This document shows positions 48,670 through 60,280 of a DNA stretch of 64,000 nucleotides, piece by piece. The notes beneath the pieces are model-generated. The model saw only the letters and a program-made list of their open reading frames with translations. It did no database searches and was not told the DNA's origin. The stretch is from Trichomonas vaginalis G3 (lineage: Eukaryota > Parabasalia > Trichomonadida > Trichomonadidae). Location: contig NC_067206.1 of NCBI RefSeq assembly GCF_026262505.1, positions 12,830,205-12,894,204 on the forward strand, in the 5' to 3' direction. The first letter of the stretch is position 1; each line of letters opens with the position of its first letter. A program made the position numbers and the translations under genes.

Positions 48670-51600
48670 ATGGTCATTATATGGGTTTTGATTGAAACTT
48701 AATTTGAATGAAGTGAAATATAACCCGATGATAATATGACATTGATCATATTTTCTGTTTGAAAACCACGTAAATTTATAAACAATGAATGAATTTCTTA
48801 TTCGTTGAATTTATGAATTCTATGAGGTAATCTTTATTCTAGTTTTAATTTATCACTTGGAAAAATAACGCTTTACCACTCATTGTTTAATCGTAATAAA
48901 AAAAAATGTCATATTATCAATATTATGTTCGAATAATACTGTTGAATTAAATTTAACAGTTAGCGGGAATTTAATGTTACTCTTCGTTTCTCGCTGTGAG
49001 TGGTAAAAACTTTAATCCCATTTCTTTTAGAACCTCTTCAGATTTATATATCATTATTAAGATGACCTTGAGCCGCCATAGCGGCGGGGTCGTAGGACCT
49101 AAAAAACGTATGATATGTATATACAATAATGTGGATAGTGAGGGGGATATTAACACAATTTTAAGTATTTAAAATGAATCATTTATGCGTATGGTATGAA
49201 GAAAATTTTTAAATTCAAAAACTGATAAAACTTTTTTGAACTGTGATGAAATAAATAACCTTATTAAATTTCCGCTGTGCAAATTAAATTTTGTTACTCC
49301 TCTCTTTCGTTCATTGTGGGGAATTAAATTTGAAAGATGTTTGGCGGATGTTTTGTTATTCTGACACATGGTCTAATTTCAATTTTAATCAAATTGATAA
49401 GTTAATACCCCAATGAGATTTTCAACAAACATTAGACCCTAACTCTTACCCATCAATACAAAACATTTTATCCATCAAACTTAAACATATTTCTTTATCA
49501 TATCCGTTTTCCAATTATCCGGGAATTCATTTATATTCTTCATTTCAAAGATTTATCAAAATATAAATTTCAGAATAACTTGACCTATTTTGATGTGATT
49601 TAGGAATTTAAATGAATTGAAATATCGTATTGGCAATTTCAAATAGAAAAATTGCTGATGAGTATAACGGATTTAAAATATTTTATTTTTAAATCCGTAA
49701 TCAAAATGACTTAAACAAACACCACAGGACCATTACATACGCCCACGATATGCATATATTTCAAAGACGGCAGAACAAACGCAAAGGTTGAAATATGGGA
49801 GATTTGGAGATAGTATTTGAAAAATGACCATTTTGAATTCGGTTTGCAAAGTGGTGCAGTTGATATCAAATATAAAAGAATTTTATTTACTGAATTCAAA
49901 AATTAAAGAATTAACGGATGACTATTAACATCAATTCCACCAGAAGAACAAAGATATTACGCATTATAATGGCATTTCCTAAAGTTATTGAAGATTGGAA
50001 GATTTAATTTAAATGAGGACATTTGCATAAAAGGTTTCCTAACATGACATAATGAAGAAAGGCCAAATTTGGTTTATTGTTGAAATGAAAAAAGATTAAT
50101 GAAATTACTAGAAAAGGGTTTGATAGTGAATTAATGAAGAAAGCAAATTTGGTTTATGTTGCATTGAAAAAGATAATGAAATTATAGAAAGGGTTGAATT
50201 TATCATGAACGGACATCAAAGGATTTTTAAAAATAAAGCTTGATAACGGATGGGTTTCAGATTTTAGACCTTAAAGTCAGATAAGAATATGTTAACGATG
50301 AGTTAAATAAGAATGCAGATAAGAATTGTTAACGATGAGTTTACGGGAAAGAAGGCAGTAAGGAATATTTAACCGATTGAGTTAAATAAGAATGGCAGAT
50401 TAAAACATATGTTAACGATGAGTTTAGGGAAGATAGGCAGCATAAGGACACCTATGTTAACGAGAGTTAGCGGAAGAAGGGCAGATCAAGGAATATGTAT
50501 AACGGAAATATACCAAAGTTTGATTAGAACAAAAAATATTGAAACTATTGTTGGTGACTTTTCTGTTCAATGAAGTAAATAAATTTTTTAGATGCGGTGT
50601 TTTGTACAGTCCTTATAAGAAATGGTATTATACGGTAATAACACTTCATTCCGAACAAATAAAACAATGCAAAGTATCATATTGTAGGCTATATAAGAAG
50701 AATAAATGGCACACAAGGTTTAAAGTCTCCATTAGAACAACAACTTGCTACTTAAACTTATCTTATTGGAGGACGAAACAAAAGAAATATTTAAGAGTTT
50801 ATGAAATGGGTAGATATGGACATTGTCTAACGTAGCTCCAGCACCGTATTTAATTATGACTATGGTGTTGACGCACATGTTAGACCCAAAAAAGCAAAAC
50901 ATTATATTTAGAATCATTATAGACTATAAAAAGATATATGCAATAGAAAAAACGAGAATTTAGTATACTTATTATACAGATTGACAAATATTAAATATTA
51001 TAGTCAAGCATTTTACATACCCTGAAAACATCATAGATTATATTATAAAAAAATTTCTGGACACAAAACCAGAAGAAACGCCGGAAAATAGCTTAACACT
51101 ATATATTTTAGTTCAAAAAGAGACAATCCTATAATATCTCATATTTTGATTTAATGACCCAGTAGCGTTTCTATATACATCTATGGGATGTGATGAGGTC
51201 CTCAAGCATATGCTTTGGTGTTGGTGCATGGGAACAAATAGTCGACAGGTTTTTTGTATTGTGCAAACTCTTCAAAGGAAACAGGGGGAAGTAAAACGTA
51301 GTACAGGTGAAAATTTACCTGTCAACACAGTCACTACATAGATTTAAAGCACATCTTCAACAGTTGAATAGCATAGATATTGCGGATTGTCAGAATGACA
51401 AAAAGGTAAAGGATATGATGTTTCAAAGATGATGTTAAATTTGCCTAAATTGTTACTGGAGTGACATCAGGAGAAGGAAACATACACATTGCGTTTCAGG
51501 ATATACACAAACAACGGGACAAGAGTAAAAAAGAAAAAATACAGCCACCATTATGCTGTATTGCGCATGGTATGGAGTTCACATGAAGCCTCAGTTTTGT

Positions 51601-52110
51601 CAAACAAACTTTTAGGAGCTCCAAAAGGAGCAAACGACATATTTAAATTTTTATTTTTAGTATAAATGAAGATTCTTACCATATGGTTGTTATTGGAAGA
51701 GATAAAGATGGAAAACCCAATATTTTGATCCAAAGGTTTGAAAATTTTAAAGTTACTGACAAGACAACAACTTGAAAGGTTGCTTGAAACCAAAACAGAC
51801 ATGAAAATGAGAAAATGGAGAAAATGAGAAAGAAAAAAAATTTAAATTATTGCAATTTTTATTTTTATTCATAAAATGACACAATTAATTAAGGCAACTT
51901 AATCTAAATTAATGATACCCAATGAAATCATTTCATGGAGTAGTACTATATCCCAGGTTCTTCACAATTAGCCGCGGGCAGGTCGTTTGACTTCCCAAGG
52001 TGGAACATTAGCGAATCCATTCAAATTATTAACTAAAGATGAACTTAAATAAAAATGATGATAAAATTACTGATAACAAAATTTTACTGTTCACTACTAC
52101 CATAAAAACT
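48670..52110 (+). pseudogene. Degraded second copy of the virion-gene segment 54600-57800
   Basis: It follows 54600-57800 base for base over its length, but with very many small length differences and no useful open frame. It covers the end of a capsid-like gene, the minor capsid-like gene, the fibre and collar gene and two small genes. The junctions share a sequence: the DNA before it (48482-48668) is repeated after the other copy (57814-57985). See findings for whether this is decay or poor raw sequence. Confidence 0.7.
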
Positions 52111-52139
52111 CAGGTTCACCTTCAGATGATACATTTGAA

Positions 52140-52665
52140 TCTTTAAAGCATTTAATCAAAATTCCAATTATTTATTTATCACAAGAAGAAGCAGAAGATT
52201 ATTTAAAAAACTTTGTAATGTATAAAGAATTATATAATACAATCAAGAAGCAAGGATTAGAGGATAAAATTATTGATAAACAACGGGATGAATTATTTGA
52301 AACACTTTCTATTTCAAATTTTGATAGAGAATTTTTGCATTCACTCATTTTTCTAGATGATGCGTGAAATCAAAACTAATAACAATGAGAAATCATATTT
52401 TAATCAATTATTAACTCAATGTCGACACATTCAGTGTTCATTCTTCATGGCTGTTCAATACTTTAAAGCATTAAGCACAAACATTAAATCAAACCTGTCC
52501 ACCCTTTTCATTTTCAGTGGTTTTAGTCGTCAACAGTTGAACGTTATGCTTTATCAAGTGAATTTACCAATGAGCATTAATGAACTTTACACACAATATC
52601 AACAATTAGGAGAACATGGAAAAATAATAGTTGATTTAAATAAAGGTTCCATTAAATTCGAATAA
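52140..52665 (+). pseudogene. Packaging ATPase, type 1, C-terminal part
   Basis: Encodes QCRHIQCSFFMAVQYFKALS, LFIFSGFSRQQLNVMLYQVN and a short end, matching in order the second half of the type 2 ATPase at 39336-40223 (HYHLTVAILMQTWRFLALN; FVIFQGFSRYDIELIWKQSG). Preceding sequence (IYLSQEEAEDYLKNFVMYK) fits the middle of the same protein. The Walker A part is not seen here. Broken, about one or two breaks plus the missing front. Confidence 0.65.
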
Positions 52666-52705
52666 CTTTTTATAATTAATTTTTATTTTTTATTTATAAT
52701 TAAAC

Positions 52706-53604
52706 ATGACAGAAATTGCAAATCTTCTACAGGTTCCATTAAAACAAGGAACAAACAAAAAGGGTGCATATAATAGAACTATGAAAGTTCCAGACGGAAT
52801 GAAAGAATTAGTCCACATTGTTGCCGGTCTTCAAAAGGATGTTAAACAAATGAGAAACGTTTTAACATTACCAGAAGCTCAAGCATATGCCAAACGTCAC
52901 GGACCAAATTGGGAAGCACACGAAGCAGACATTACGGGTCCAAATGGAAAACCTGATGGAATAAATGAAGTTTTCGTTACTGATGGTCAAGGAAATATTA
53001 AAGTCATAAATGGGTATAAATTAACAATGACGATTATCCTAAACGTAAAGCATATAATGAACATTATCCTATGCAATTTGATGAAAATGGAAAAGCTGTT
53101 AAACAATACATTGGAGAAGGTGAAAATGGTCCAATTAATTCATACCGTCATAATCCATATTCTTACTTCAATGAAGAATTAAATGCTATTGAAGAGGGAC
53201 CGGATGGATTACCACGATATTCTAACCAGTTTGATGGTCAATATGCAAATTTAAGACCTGAAATTCCAGCTAAGAAATTCTTTAAAGTTGCTTTATTCGA
53301 TCCAGTTTTCGCAAATGTTAAAGATGAACTTAAACAGCAATTCCAACCAATTATAGTAGCAAGAATTGCATCAGGTGCTTTATCTCAAGCATTCAAAGAT
53401 TTAATTAAGAAACCATTATATCAGCAACGAGGTTTAACTTATGATTTAGTTAAGGAATCAGATAAAAGAAAATTTGAGAAATCAAATGATTATAAGAATG
53501 CAATTAATGAATATATTCGGTCTATTAATTTCGATGAAAATGCTAAAAATCAACTTCATGAACAAATACAGGAAATAATAGATTCAAAAGTTCCAGCAAA
53601 ATAA
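52706..53604 (+). pseudogene. Conserved Polinton protein, type 1, broken
   Basis: Starts [20 protein letters not shown]. The first part contains [20 protein letters not shown] and [10 protein letters not shown], recalling the type 2 protein at 40220-40621. The second part contains [20 protein letters not shown] and a helical end (RIASGALSQAFKDLIKK). Probably a virion component. About one break. Confidence 0.5.
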
Positions 53605-53636
53605 AAGTTTAAATATATTTTTTTATTCGAATATAA

Positions 53637-54323
53637 ATGAGAAGACGTTTCACTAGTCAAAAGAACACTAACGCAAAAGCAGAGATTACGGTTGGTTATA
53701 ACGTAAATGATGATAAATCACGAATTATTCAAAATGTTAAAGTTAATGTTAGTCCTGAATTAACAAGGTCAGCAACTCAACCAAATTTATTAACTCGTGA
53801 CTTACCGAAGAATGAGGAAGAGCAAAATAAAGAAGATGGAGACCCAATCATTTTATCTGAACCTGGTAAAGAACCTGTTGAAATTCCCACTTATCCAACA
53901 TACCCAGCACCACTTGATAACCCAGGAATCTACGATTACAGTCGCAATGCGCCATATAAAATAGACATTAATTCTGAATTAATGAAAATTTACCGTGATA
54001 TCATAACTGATAATTATGATTCAATAATAAATTTAATTGACCAATCCGGTTTAATTATTTTACCTTATGAATCATTAATTCACATTATCGCCATTCTTTG
54101 TGATGTTCAAGATTCAGACGTGAAGATTCAATTTTTCATAGATGATGAGGTTTCATGCTGCGGAACAGTTGCAAAAATAAATCCTATAAAGGATATTAGC
54201 ACAATTAAGATATCAAAGAACGGAACAACAACTGAACTTCATTTAACATATAATGATATTTATAATAAAATAGTTGATGAATATAAAATATCACTTGAAA
54301 AATTCTTTGTTAAGGCTATTTAA
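53637..54323 (+). CDS. Conserved Polinton protein, type 1, 228 aa
   Basis: The N-terminal half is low-complexity and Pro-rich (PVEIPTYPTYPAPLDNPG). The C-terminal half (MKIYRDIITDNYDSIINLID; LPYESLIHIIAILCDVQDSD; DDEVSCCG) matches the layout of the type 2 protein at 40647-41129, then continues with a beta-rich domain (STIKISKNGTTTELHLTYND). It starts with TATAAATG. Function unknown; it is kept in both lineages, so it is likely essential to them. Confidence 0.55.
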   Translation: MRRRFTSQKNTNAKAEITVGYNVNDDKSRIIQNVKVNVSPELTRSATQPNLLTRDLPKNEEEQNKEDGDPIILSEPGKEPVEIPTYPTYPAPLDNPGIYDYSRNAPYKIDINSELMKIYRDIITDNYDSIINLIDQSGLIILPYESLIHIIAILCDVQDSDVKIQFFIDDEVSCCGTVAKINPIKDISTIKISKNGTTTELHLTYNDIYNKIVDEYKISLEKFFVKAI

Positions 54324-54798
54324 TATTCAAGCATTAACATTATCGAATAATAATCCTTTGAATCATAATCGATAATAATTGACCTTTCACCAGTTTCTAT
54401 CGTTTGTTTTATTTCTTTTTGTTCCCCACTATCTGGATCGGTCATTGTAATTGTTTTTGTTATAGTATCAGCTTTATCTTTAACTTCAATCTTTTTTCCA
54501 TCGGATATTTAAACCAAAATTCCAAAAATTCGATATTGTCAATCTGTTCATATTTTAATCTATCAATTGCATTTTTAATACCATCTGAAAATCTTATGAA
54601 ATGGTCATTATATGGGTTTGATTGAACTAAATTTGAATGAAGTGAAATATAACCCGATGATGAATATGACATTGACTCATATTTTCTGAAAACACTAAAA
54701 TTTATAACATGAATGAATTTCTTATTCGTTGAATTTATGAATTCTTGAGGTAATCTTATTCTAGTTTTATTTATCACTGGAAAATAACGCTTTACCAT
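54323..54798 (-). pseudogene. Putative capsid-type protein, type 1, broken
   Basis: MVKRYFPVINKTRIRLPQEF, NSTNKKFIHVINFSVFRKYE and GYISLHSNLVQSNPYNDHFI look like beta strands of a jelly-roll virion protein. The rest of the gene is acidic/Lys-rich and ends in a region near 54323 (SKDYYSIMLMLEY). It converges on the gene at 53637-54323. About one break. Confidence 0.4.
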
Positions 54799-54819
54799 AT
54801 TTTTAATCGTAATAAAAAA

Positions 54820-55553
54820 ATGTCAATTATCAATATTATTTCGAATAATAACTGTGAATTAAATTTAACAGTTAGCGGAATTTATAATGTTACTCTCGTT
54901 TCTGTGAGTGGTAAATTTAATCCCATTCTTTTAGACCCTTCAGATTATATATATTTATTAAAGATGACCTTGAGCCGCATAGCGGCGGGGTCGTAGACCT
55001 AAAAACGTATGATATGTATATAAATAATGTGAATGTGGGGGATATTAACACAATTTTAAGTTATTTAAATGAATCATTTATCGTATGGTATGAAGAAAAT
55101 TTTAAATCAAAACCTGATAAACTTTTTGAACTTGATGAAATAAATAACCTTATTAAATTTCCGCTGAAAATTAAATTTTGTACTCCTCATCTTCGTTCAT
55201 TGTTGGGGATATTAAATTTTGAAAAAGATGTTGGGGATGTTTTGTATTCTGACACTGGTTCTAATTTCATTTTAATCAAATGTGATAAAGTTAATACCCC
55301 AATGAGATTTTCACATCAAACATTAGACCCTAACTCTTACCCATCAATACAAAACATTTTATCCATCAACTTAAACATATTTTCTTTATCATATCCGTTT
55401 CAATTATCCGGGAATTCATTTATTCTTCATTCAAAAGATTTATCAAATATTAAATTTAGAATAACTGACCTATTTGATTGTGATTTAGAATTTATGAATG
55501 AAATATTATGGCAATTTCAAATAGAAAAAATAGCTGATGAGATAACGGATTAA
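54820..55553 (+). pseudogene. Putative minor capsid protein, type 1, broken
   Basis: Starts MSIINIISNNNCELNLTVSG. The C-terminal SKDLSNIKFRITDLFDCDLE then a hydrophobic strand parallels the type 2 protein at 41488-42264, and HLRSLLGILNF parallels HRVQLLLGAYH there. A GC-rich hairpin (54972-54999) lies within it. About one break. Confidence 0.5.
54972..54999 (+). repeat. GC-rich double hairpin
   Basis: GCCGCATAGCGGC (54974-54986) then GGGTCGTAGACC: two short stems. The degraded copy at about 49071-49102 has the same element. Confidence 0.6.
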
Positions 55554-55578
55554 ATATTTATTTTTAAATCGTAATAAA

Positions 55579-57325
55579 ATGATTAAACAACAACCACAGA
55601 CCATTACATACGCCACATATGCATATAATTCAAAGACGGCAGAACAAACGCAAAGGTTGAAATATGGAGATTTGGAGATAGTATTGAAAAATGACCATTT
55701 TGAATTCGTTTGCAAAGGTGGTGCAGTGATATCAAATATAAAAGAAATTTTATTTATGAATTCAAAAATTAAAGGAATAACGGATGATATAACATCAATT
55801 CCACCAGAAGAACAAAGATATTACGCATTAAATGCATTTCCTAAAGTTTTGAAGATTGGAAGATTTAATTTAAATGAGGAATTCATAAAAGGTTTCCTAA
55901 ATGACATAATGAAGAAGGCAAATTTGGTTTATGTTGATGAAAAAGATAATGAAATTATAGAAAGGGTTGATAGTGAATTAATGAAGAAAGCAAATTTGGT
56001 TTATGTTGATGAAAAAGATAATGAAATTATAGAAAGGGTTGAATGGTATCATGAACGGACATCAAAGATTTTAAAAACTAAAGCTGATACAGGATGGGTT
56101 TCAGGATGTTTAGACCTTAAAGCAGATAAGGAATATGTTAACGATGAGTTAAATAAGAAGCAGATAAGGAATATGTTAACGATGAGTTAGGGAAGAAGCA
56201 GATAAGGAATATGTTAACGATGAGTTAGCAAAGAAGCAGATAAAATATGTTAACGATGAGTTAGCAAAGAAGGCAGATAAGGAATATGTTAACGATGAGT
56301 TAAGAAGCAGATAATATGTTAACGAAATATACCAAAGTTTAGTTGGAACAAAAAATATTGAAACTATTGTTGGCGACTTTTCTGTCAATGAAGAAAAAAA
56401 TATTTTAGATGGGAGTTTGTACAGTCCTTAAGAAATGGTATACGGTATAAACTCATTCCGAAAAATAACAATGAAATGTATGTAGGCTATATAAAGAATA
56501 ATGGCACACAAGTTAAAGTTCCATTAGACAACAACTGCTACTTAAACTTATATGGAGACGAACAAAAGAAATATTTAAGAGTTTATGAAATGGTAGATAT
56601 GACATTGTCTAACGTAGCTCCAGCACCGTAATTATTATGACTATGGTGTTGACGCACATGTAGACCCAAAAAAGCAAACATTATATTTAGAATATTATAG
56701 ATATAAAAGATTAATGAATAGAAAAAACGAGAATGTATATTATTATACAGATGACAAAAATAAATATTATAGTCAAGATTTTACATACCCTGAAACATAA
56801 GATTATATTATAAAATATTCTGACACAAACCAGAAGAAACCCGAAATAGTTACACTATATTTTAAGTTCAAAAGAGACAATCCTATATATCTCATATGTT
56901 TGATTTAATGAACCCAGTAGGTTCTATTTATACATCTATGGATGTGAGAGGTCCTCAAGCAATGTTTGGTGTTGGTGCATGGGAACAAATAGTCGACAGG
57001 TTTTGTATTGTGCAAACTCTTCAAAGGAAACAGGGGGAAGTAAACGATTACAGGTGAAAATTTACCTGCACACAGTCACTACATAGATTTAAGCACATCT
57101 CAAGCAGGTTGGCATAAGCATAGATATTGGGATTGGTCAGGAATGACAAAAAGGTAAAGGATATGATGTTAAAGATGATGTTATTTGCCATAAATTGTTA
57201 CTGGAGTGACACTCAGGGAGAAGGAAACCATACACATTGCGTTTAGGATATACACAAACAACGGGACAAAGTAAAGAATACATGCCACCATTTATGACTG
57301 TATTCGCATGGTATAGAGTTCAATG
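55579..57325 (+). pseudogene. Fibre gene with tail-collar end, type 1, broken
   Basis: The N-terminus TYATYAYNSKTAEQTQRLKY is a likely virion-anchor domain shared with 42282. Repeats follow (LMKKANLVYVDEKDNEIIER, twice; KADKEYVNDEL, several), typical of a trimeric coiled-coil fibre. The tail-collar tip comes last (VGSIYTSMD; FGVGAWEQIVD; near the end MPPFMTVFAWYR). From about 56150 it is badly broken, with more than five breaks. Confidence 0.6.
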
Positions 57326-57813
57326 AACGCTCAATGTTTGTGAAACAAACTTTAGGAGCTCCAAAAGAGCAAACGACATAATTTAAATTTTTATTTTAGT
57401 ATAATGAAGTTCTACCATATGGTGTTATTGGAAGAGATAAGATGGAAACCCAATATTTGATCCAAAGTTAAAATTAAAGTTACTGACAAACAACAACTTG
57501 AAAAGTTGCTGAAACCAAAACAGAATGAAAAATGAGAAAATGAGAAAATGAGAAAGAAAAAAATTTAAATTATGCAATTTTATTTTTATCATAAATGACC
57601 AAATTAATTAAGCCAACTAATTCTAATTAATGATACCAATGAAATCATTTCATGGAGTACTTATCCCAGGTTCTTCACAATTAGCCGGGGCAGGTGTTGT
57701 GACTCAAGGTGGAACATTAGCGAATCCATTCAAATTATTAACTAAAGATGAACTTAATAAAATGATGATAAAATAACTGATAACAAAATTTTATTTCACT
57801 ACTACCATAAAAA
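57326..57813 (+). pseudogene. Remnants of one or two small Polinton genes
   Basis: Short coding-like stretches after the fibre gene, each preceded by a T-rich run (starts near 57403 and 57594; one contains VLIPGSSQLAGAG). Not recognised; broken. They have degraded doubles at about 51660-52100. Confidence 0.35.
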
Positions 57814-57848
57814 CAGGTGAAAAAACAGGTGAGATCTCATCTTCACCT
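57814..57848. repeat. AGGTGA/TCACCT palindromic motif
   Basis: AGGTGAAAAAACAGGTGAGA then TCTCAT-CTTCACCT. Same motif as in block II, here just before the segment shared with 48541-48668. Confidence 0.55.
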
Positions 57849-58094
57849 AAATTATATTTTTAGGTCAAAGCTTCCACGAGAGAAAAGATTCCTCATTCGC
57901 TAAGGATTCCAAAAATGAAAAATCATTGATTTCGGCTGAGAAAAAGCAAAACCCTTCTTCCACGGGAACAAAGAAATAAAGAAGAAATAAGAAGAAATAA
58001 GTAAATTTTTGATTTATTCCCGTGGAAGATAGAGCACTTTTATGATACTTTTTATTCACGACAAACAAGACAAACAAAGAAAATAAGAAAATAC

Positions 58095-58167
58095 GGCGCT
58101 GTCGCGGTTCGAACCACAGACCCTGACCCCTCCATAACACCACCTTAGACCACTGTGCTACGTAGCC
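58095..58167 (-). ncRNA. tRNA-like Pol III unit, possible SINE head
   Basis: On the minus strand, TAGCACAGTGG (58160-58150) matches the Pol III A box TRGYNNARNGG exactly, and GGTTCGAACC (58115-58106) matches the B box, 34 bases apart. The 73-base unit starts GGCTACG and ends CAGCGCC, but only some acceptor pairs form, and the T and anticodon stems do not pair well, so it is not a working tRNA. TTTT follows within 10 bases. A tRNA-derived SINE head or a tRNA pseudogene fits best. Confidence 0.5.
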
Positions 58168-58218
58168 TGTCGACATAAGATTTTATAAATTGCATATTTG
58201 ACGTAAATTTATTTCCCA

Positions 58219-58249
58219 GTTATTCAAAAATAATTAATTATTGAATAAC
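58219..58249. repeat. AT-rich palindrome
   Basis: GTTATTCAAAAATAATT followed by AATTATTGAATAAC: near-perfect complementary arms in the spacer left of the small gene at 58302. Confidence 0.5.
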
Positions 58250-58301
58250 CTAAAACATTAACGATAAAATAAGTGATAACAAATTTTTATTTTTATCATA
58301 A

Positions 58302-58460
58302 ATGAATACCCACAAGCTCAAAATTTACCACGAATCATAACAAGGGAGGAAATGATAAAAATGATGCAAGAACATGTTAAAAATAACAAACCACTAAAAT
58401 TGAGAAAATGTGGTTATGCAGTAATGATGGAAAGAGAGATGTTGTCGAAGAGGAATAAAA
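58302..58460 (+). pseudogene. Relative of the 54-aa type 1 gene, broken
   Basis: Matches the gene at 25632-25796 nearly base for base and sits in the same place, convergent with the small charged gene. It is preceded by a T-rich run and CATAAATG. Broken about once. Confidence 0.5.
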
Positions 58461-58461
58461 A

Positions 58462-58731
58462 TTAAATTTGGATTGAGTTTAAAAATTCATCTTTATTAAA
58501 TTCATCTCTTCCAATCAATTTATTTATTCTATTAAATTCTTTTATTTTTGCTTCACTCAGTTTAAGGATTGAACGATAAGTTTCTAATTTTTCGATTATT
58601 TCTTTCCTCTCTTTATCGTTTTCAACCCCACATTGTGGCTTCTTTTTGTAATAACATATTTTTGATTTAATTCTGTTTAGTTTCTTTTTATATTCATCGT
58701 CTGGACTCTTGACTGCTTCGTTGTTACTCAT
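58462..58731 (-). CDS. Small charged Polinton type 1 protein, 89 aa
   Basis: Homologue of 25393-25635 (MSNNEAVKSPDDEYKKKLNR), with a few more residues after PQCG. Lys/Glu-rich, helical, unknown function. It lies directly after integrase, as in block I. Confidence 0.6.
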   Translation of the reverse strand: MSNNEAVKSPDDEYKKKLNRIKSKICYYKKKPQCGVENDKERKEIIEKLETYRSILKLSEAKIKEFNRINKLIGRDEFNKDEFLNSIQI

Positions 58732-58750
58732 TTCTTACGAAATAAAAAAA

Positions 58751-60280
58751 TTAAATATTATTTAAATATAATGGAGTAATAAAATAAATCGGAATTTCTA
58801 TTAATTTATTGTCAACTTCAACTAATGCATTGCCGTTAATATATCTAACAAATTCAGCTATTGTGTCAAATCTTCGTCTTCTTTTTGTCATTAATTTATC
58901 AGTTTTTCCATAATCGAGATGAATTAAAACTTTATTTCCTTGTTTAAAATTCATGAGCCCTGAATTAATTTGTTCACGTTTAACATCATTCAACCTTTCC
59001 ATTTGCTTTCTAATATATTCCCATTCTTTTGAAATATCATTTTTCATTTCCACTGGTTTCATGTTAATAGTTCTATGCCATGTATTATTGTAATAATATA
59101 CTAACTGCTGTATGATGGAGTCATGATTTCCATCCCAGTATATCTGACCGTTAACCCCTAACGCATCTCTAAGAGTTCTCATTACCGCATCAACTATTTT
59201 ATTATGAAACGTATATGGAGAGGATGAAAAGTAAAAATTAATTTGTGGGAAATAATGAGTCATAGCTGCCTGAAATCCTTTATCACCATCACCCCTGATA
59301 TTATCTACTCTTTCATGATCAAGTAAGTATTGAATAGCTCTTCTTGTTTCCTGTTCTGTTTTCCCTTTCACCGGAATGCAATATAAATATCTGGTGTTAA
59401 TGTTAATGACAAATAAATAAGTAACGTTTCCTCTTGAATATTCTAAATGATCGATTTCGTATGAATATGGATATGGTGCAAATGAAGGGCGACTAAATTT
59501 TTCCTTTAACGGTTGAATTTTTGGGTCAGTTGGTTTATTTAATATTTTGAAATCCTTTTTAAAATCTTTTTGCTTCTTTAATGTTTGAAATGGATATAAT
59601 AAAGTGAATGATGAAGGATTAACTGAAGGAGGAGGAGGTACTGTCGTTGGAGGGTTTGGTGTTGCAGGTGGTTTAATTTTATCTGCTTTGATTTTGGATT
59701 TCATTCCCCCCTTCATTAATTCTGGATGTATTCTATTCATTTGTTTTAAATATGCTGTATATAAAGGTTTGATATACTTTCCCGCTTCGAGTTTATGTTG
59801 AAGGATGAATTCCAAAAGTTGATCTTCATTTAAAAGTCGGGCTGAATATGGTTTAACTAATGAATCATAAATTAAAGCTTGTGCTTCATTTATGGTCTGA
59901 AGGACCTGGGCGTTTTGCACCTTTTGTTTTTGTTCCTTTGGTTTTTGCGGCTCAGGATTATATAATTTATATAATTTATATAATTCATCAATATCTTCTT
60001 CTGTTAATACTTTATTTTTGAAATCTTTCAATTGTTTAAGTTGTGATTTAGTTTTTCCCTTTGAATATTCATTATTTTTAATTTTGTCTTTAATTTTAGA
60101 AATTATTTTATCATGATATTTCAAAATTTCATTTTCATAATATGGATAATAATAATCCATATCATCACCCGTTATATTGTTATCATGTTTTTGGAGATAT
60201 GATTTTAATTCATAATAATTAAGAAAATTTTGATTAAGTACTAAATCATCAATTAAATTTTTTAAATCTGTGTTATCCAT
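58751..60280 (-). CDS. Polinton type 1 integrase (block III), uninterrupted
   Basis: 509 residues, looks whole. The Lys-rich helical N-terminal region (about 1-200) is followed by a Pro-rich linker and the integrase core: YEIDHLEY, IRGDGDKGF, NKIVDAVMRTLRDAL. A C-terminal small-barrel region (NKVLIHLD; NALVEVDN) follows. It has no mariner insertion and so shows the empty target site of the block I insertion. It starts with TATATAAATG and lies 101 bp after PolB. Confidence 0.88.
   Translation of the reverse strand: MDNTDLKNLIDDLVLNQNFLNYYELKSYLQKHDNNITGDDMDYYYPYYENEILKYHDKIISKIKDKIKNNEYSKGKTKSQLKQLKDFKNKVLTEEDIDELYKLYKLYNPEPQKPKEQKQKVQNAQVLQTINEAQALIYDSLVKPYSARLLNEDQLLEFILQHKLEAGKYIKPLYTAYLKQMNRIHPELMKGGMKSKIKADKIKPPATPNPPTTVPPPPSVNPSSFTLLYPFQTLKKQKDFKKDFKILNKPTDPKIQPLKEKFSRPSFAPYPYSYEIDHLEYSRGNVTYLFVININTRYLYCIPVKGKTEQETRRAIQYLLDHERVDNIRGDGDKGFQAAMTHYFPQINFYFSSSPYTFHNKIVDAVMRTLRDALGVNGQIYWDGNHDSIIQQLVYYYNNTWHRTINMKPVEMKNDISKEWEYIRKQMERLNDVKREQINSGLMNFKQGNKVLIHLDYGKTDKLMTKRRRRFDTIAEFVRYINGNALVEVDNKLIEIPIYFITPLYLNNI

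Noticed and set aside
58095-58167. Functional tRNA gene
   Set aside because: A and B boxes are good, but acceptor, anticodon and T stems do not pair properly, so it was called tRNA-like only.
57865-58176. 103-codon minus-strand frame
   Set aside because: It reads through the tRNA-like unit and the repeated segment next to it; frames over tRNA-like DNA commonly look open by chance.
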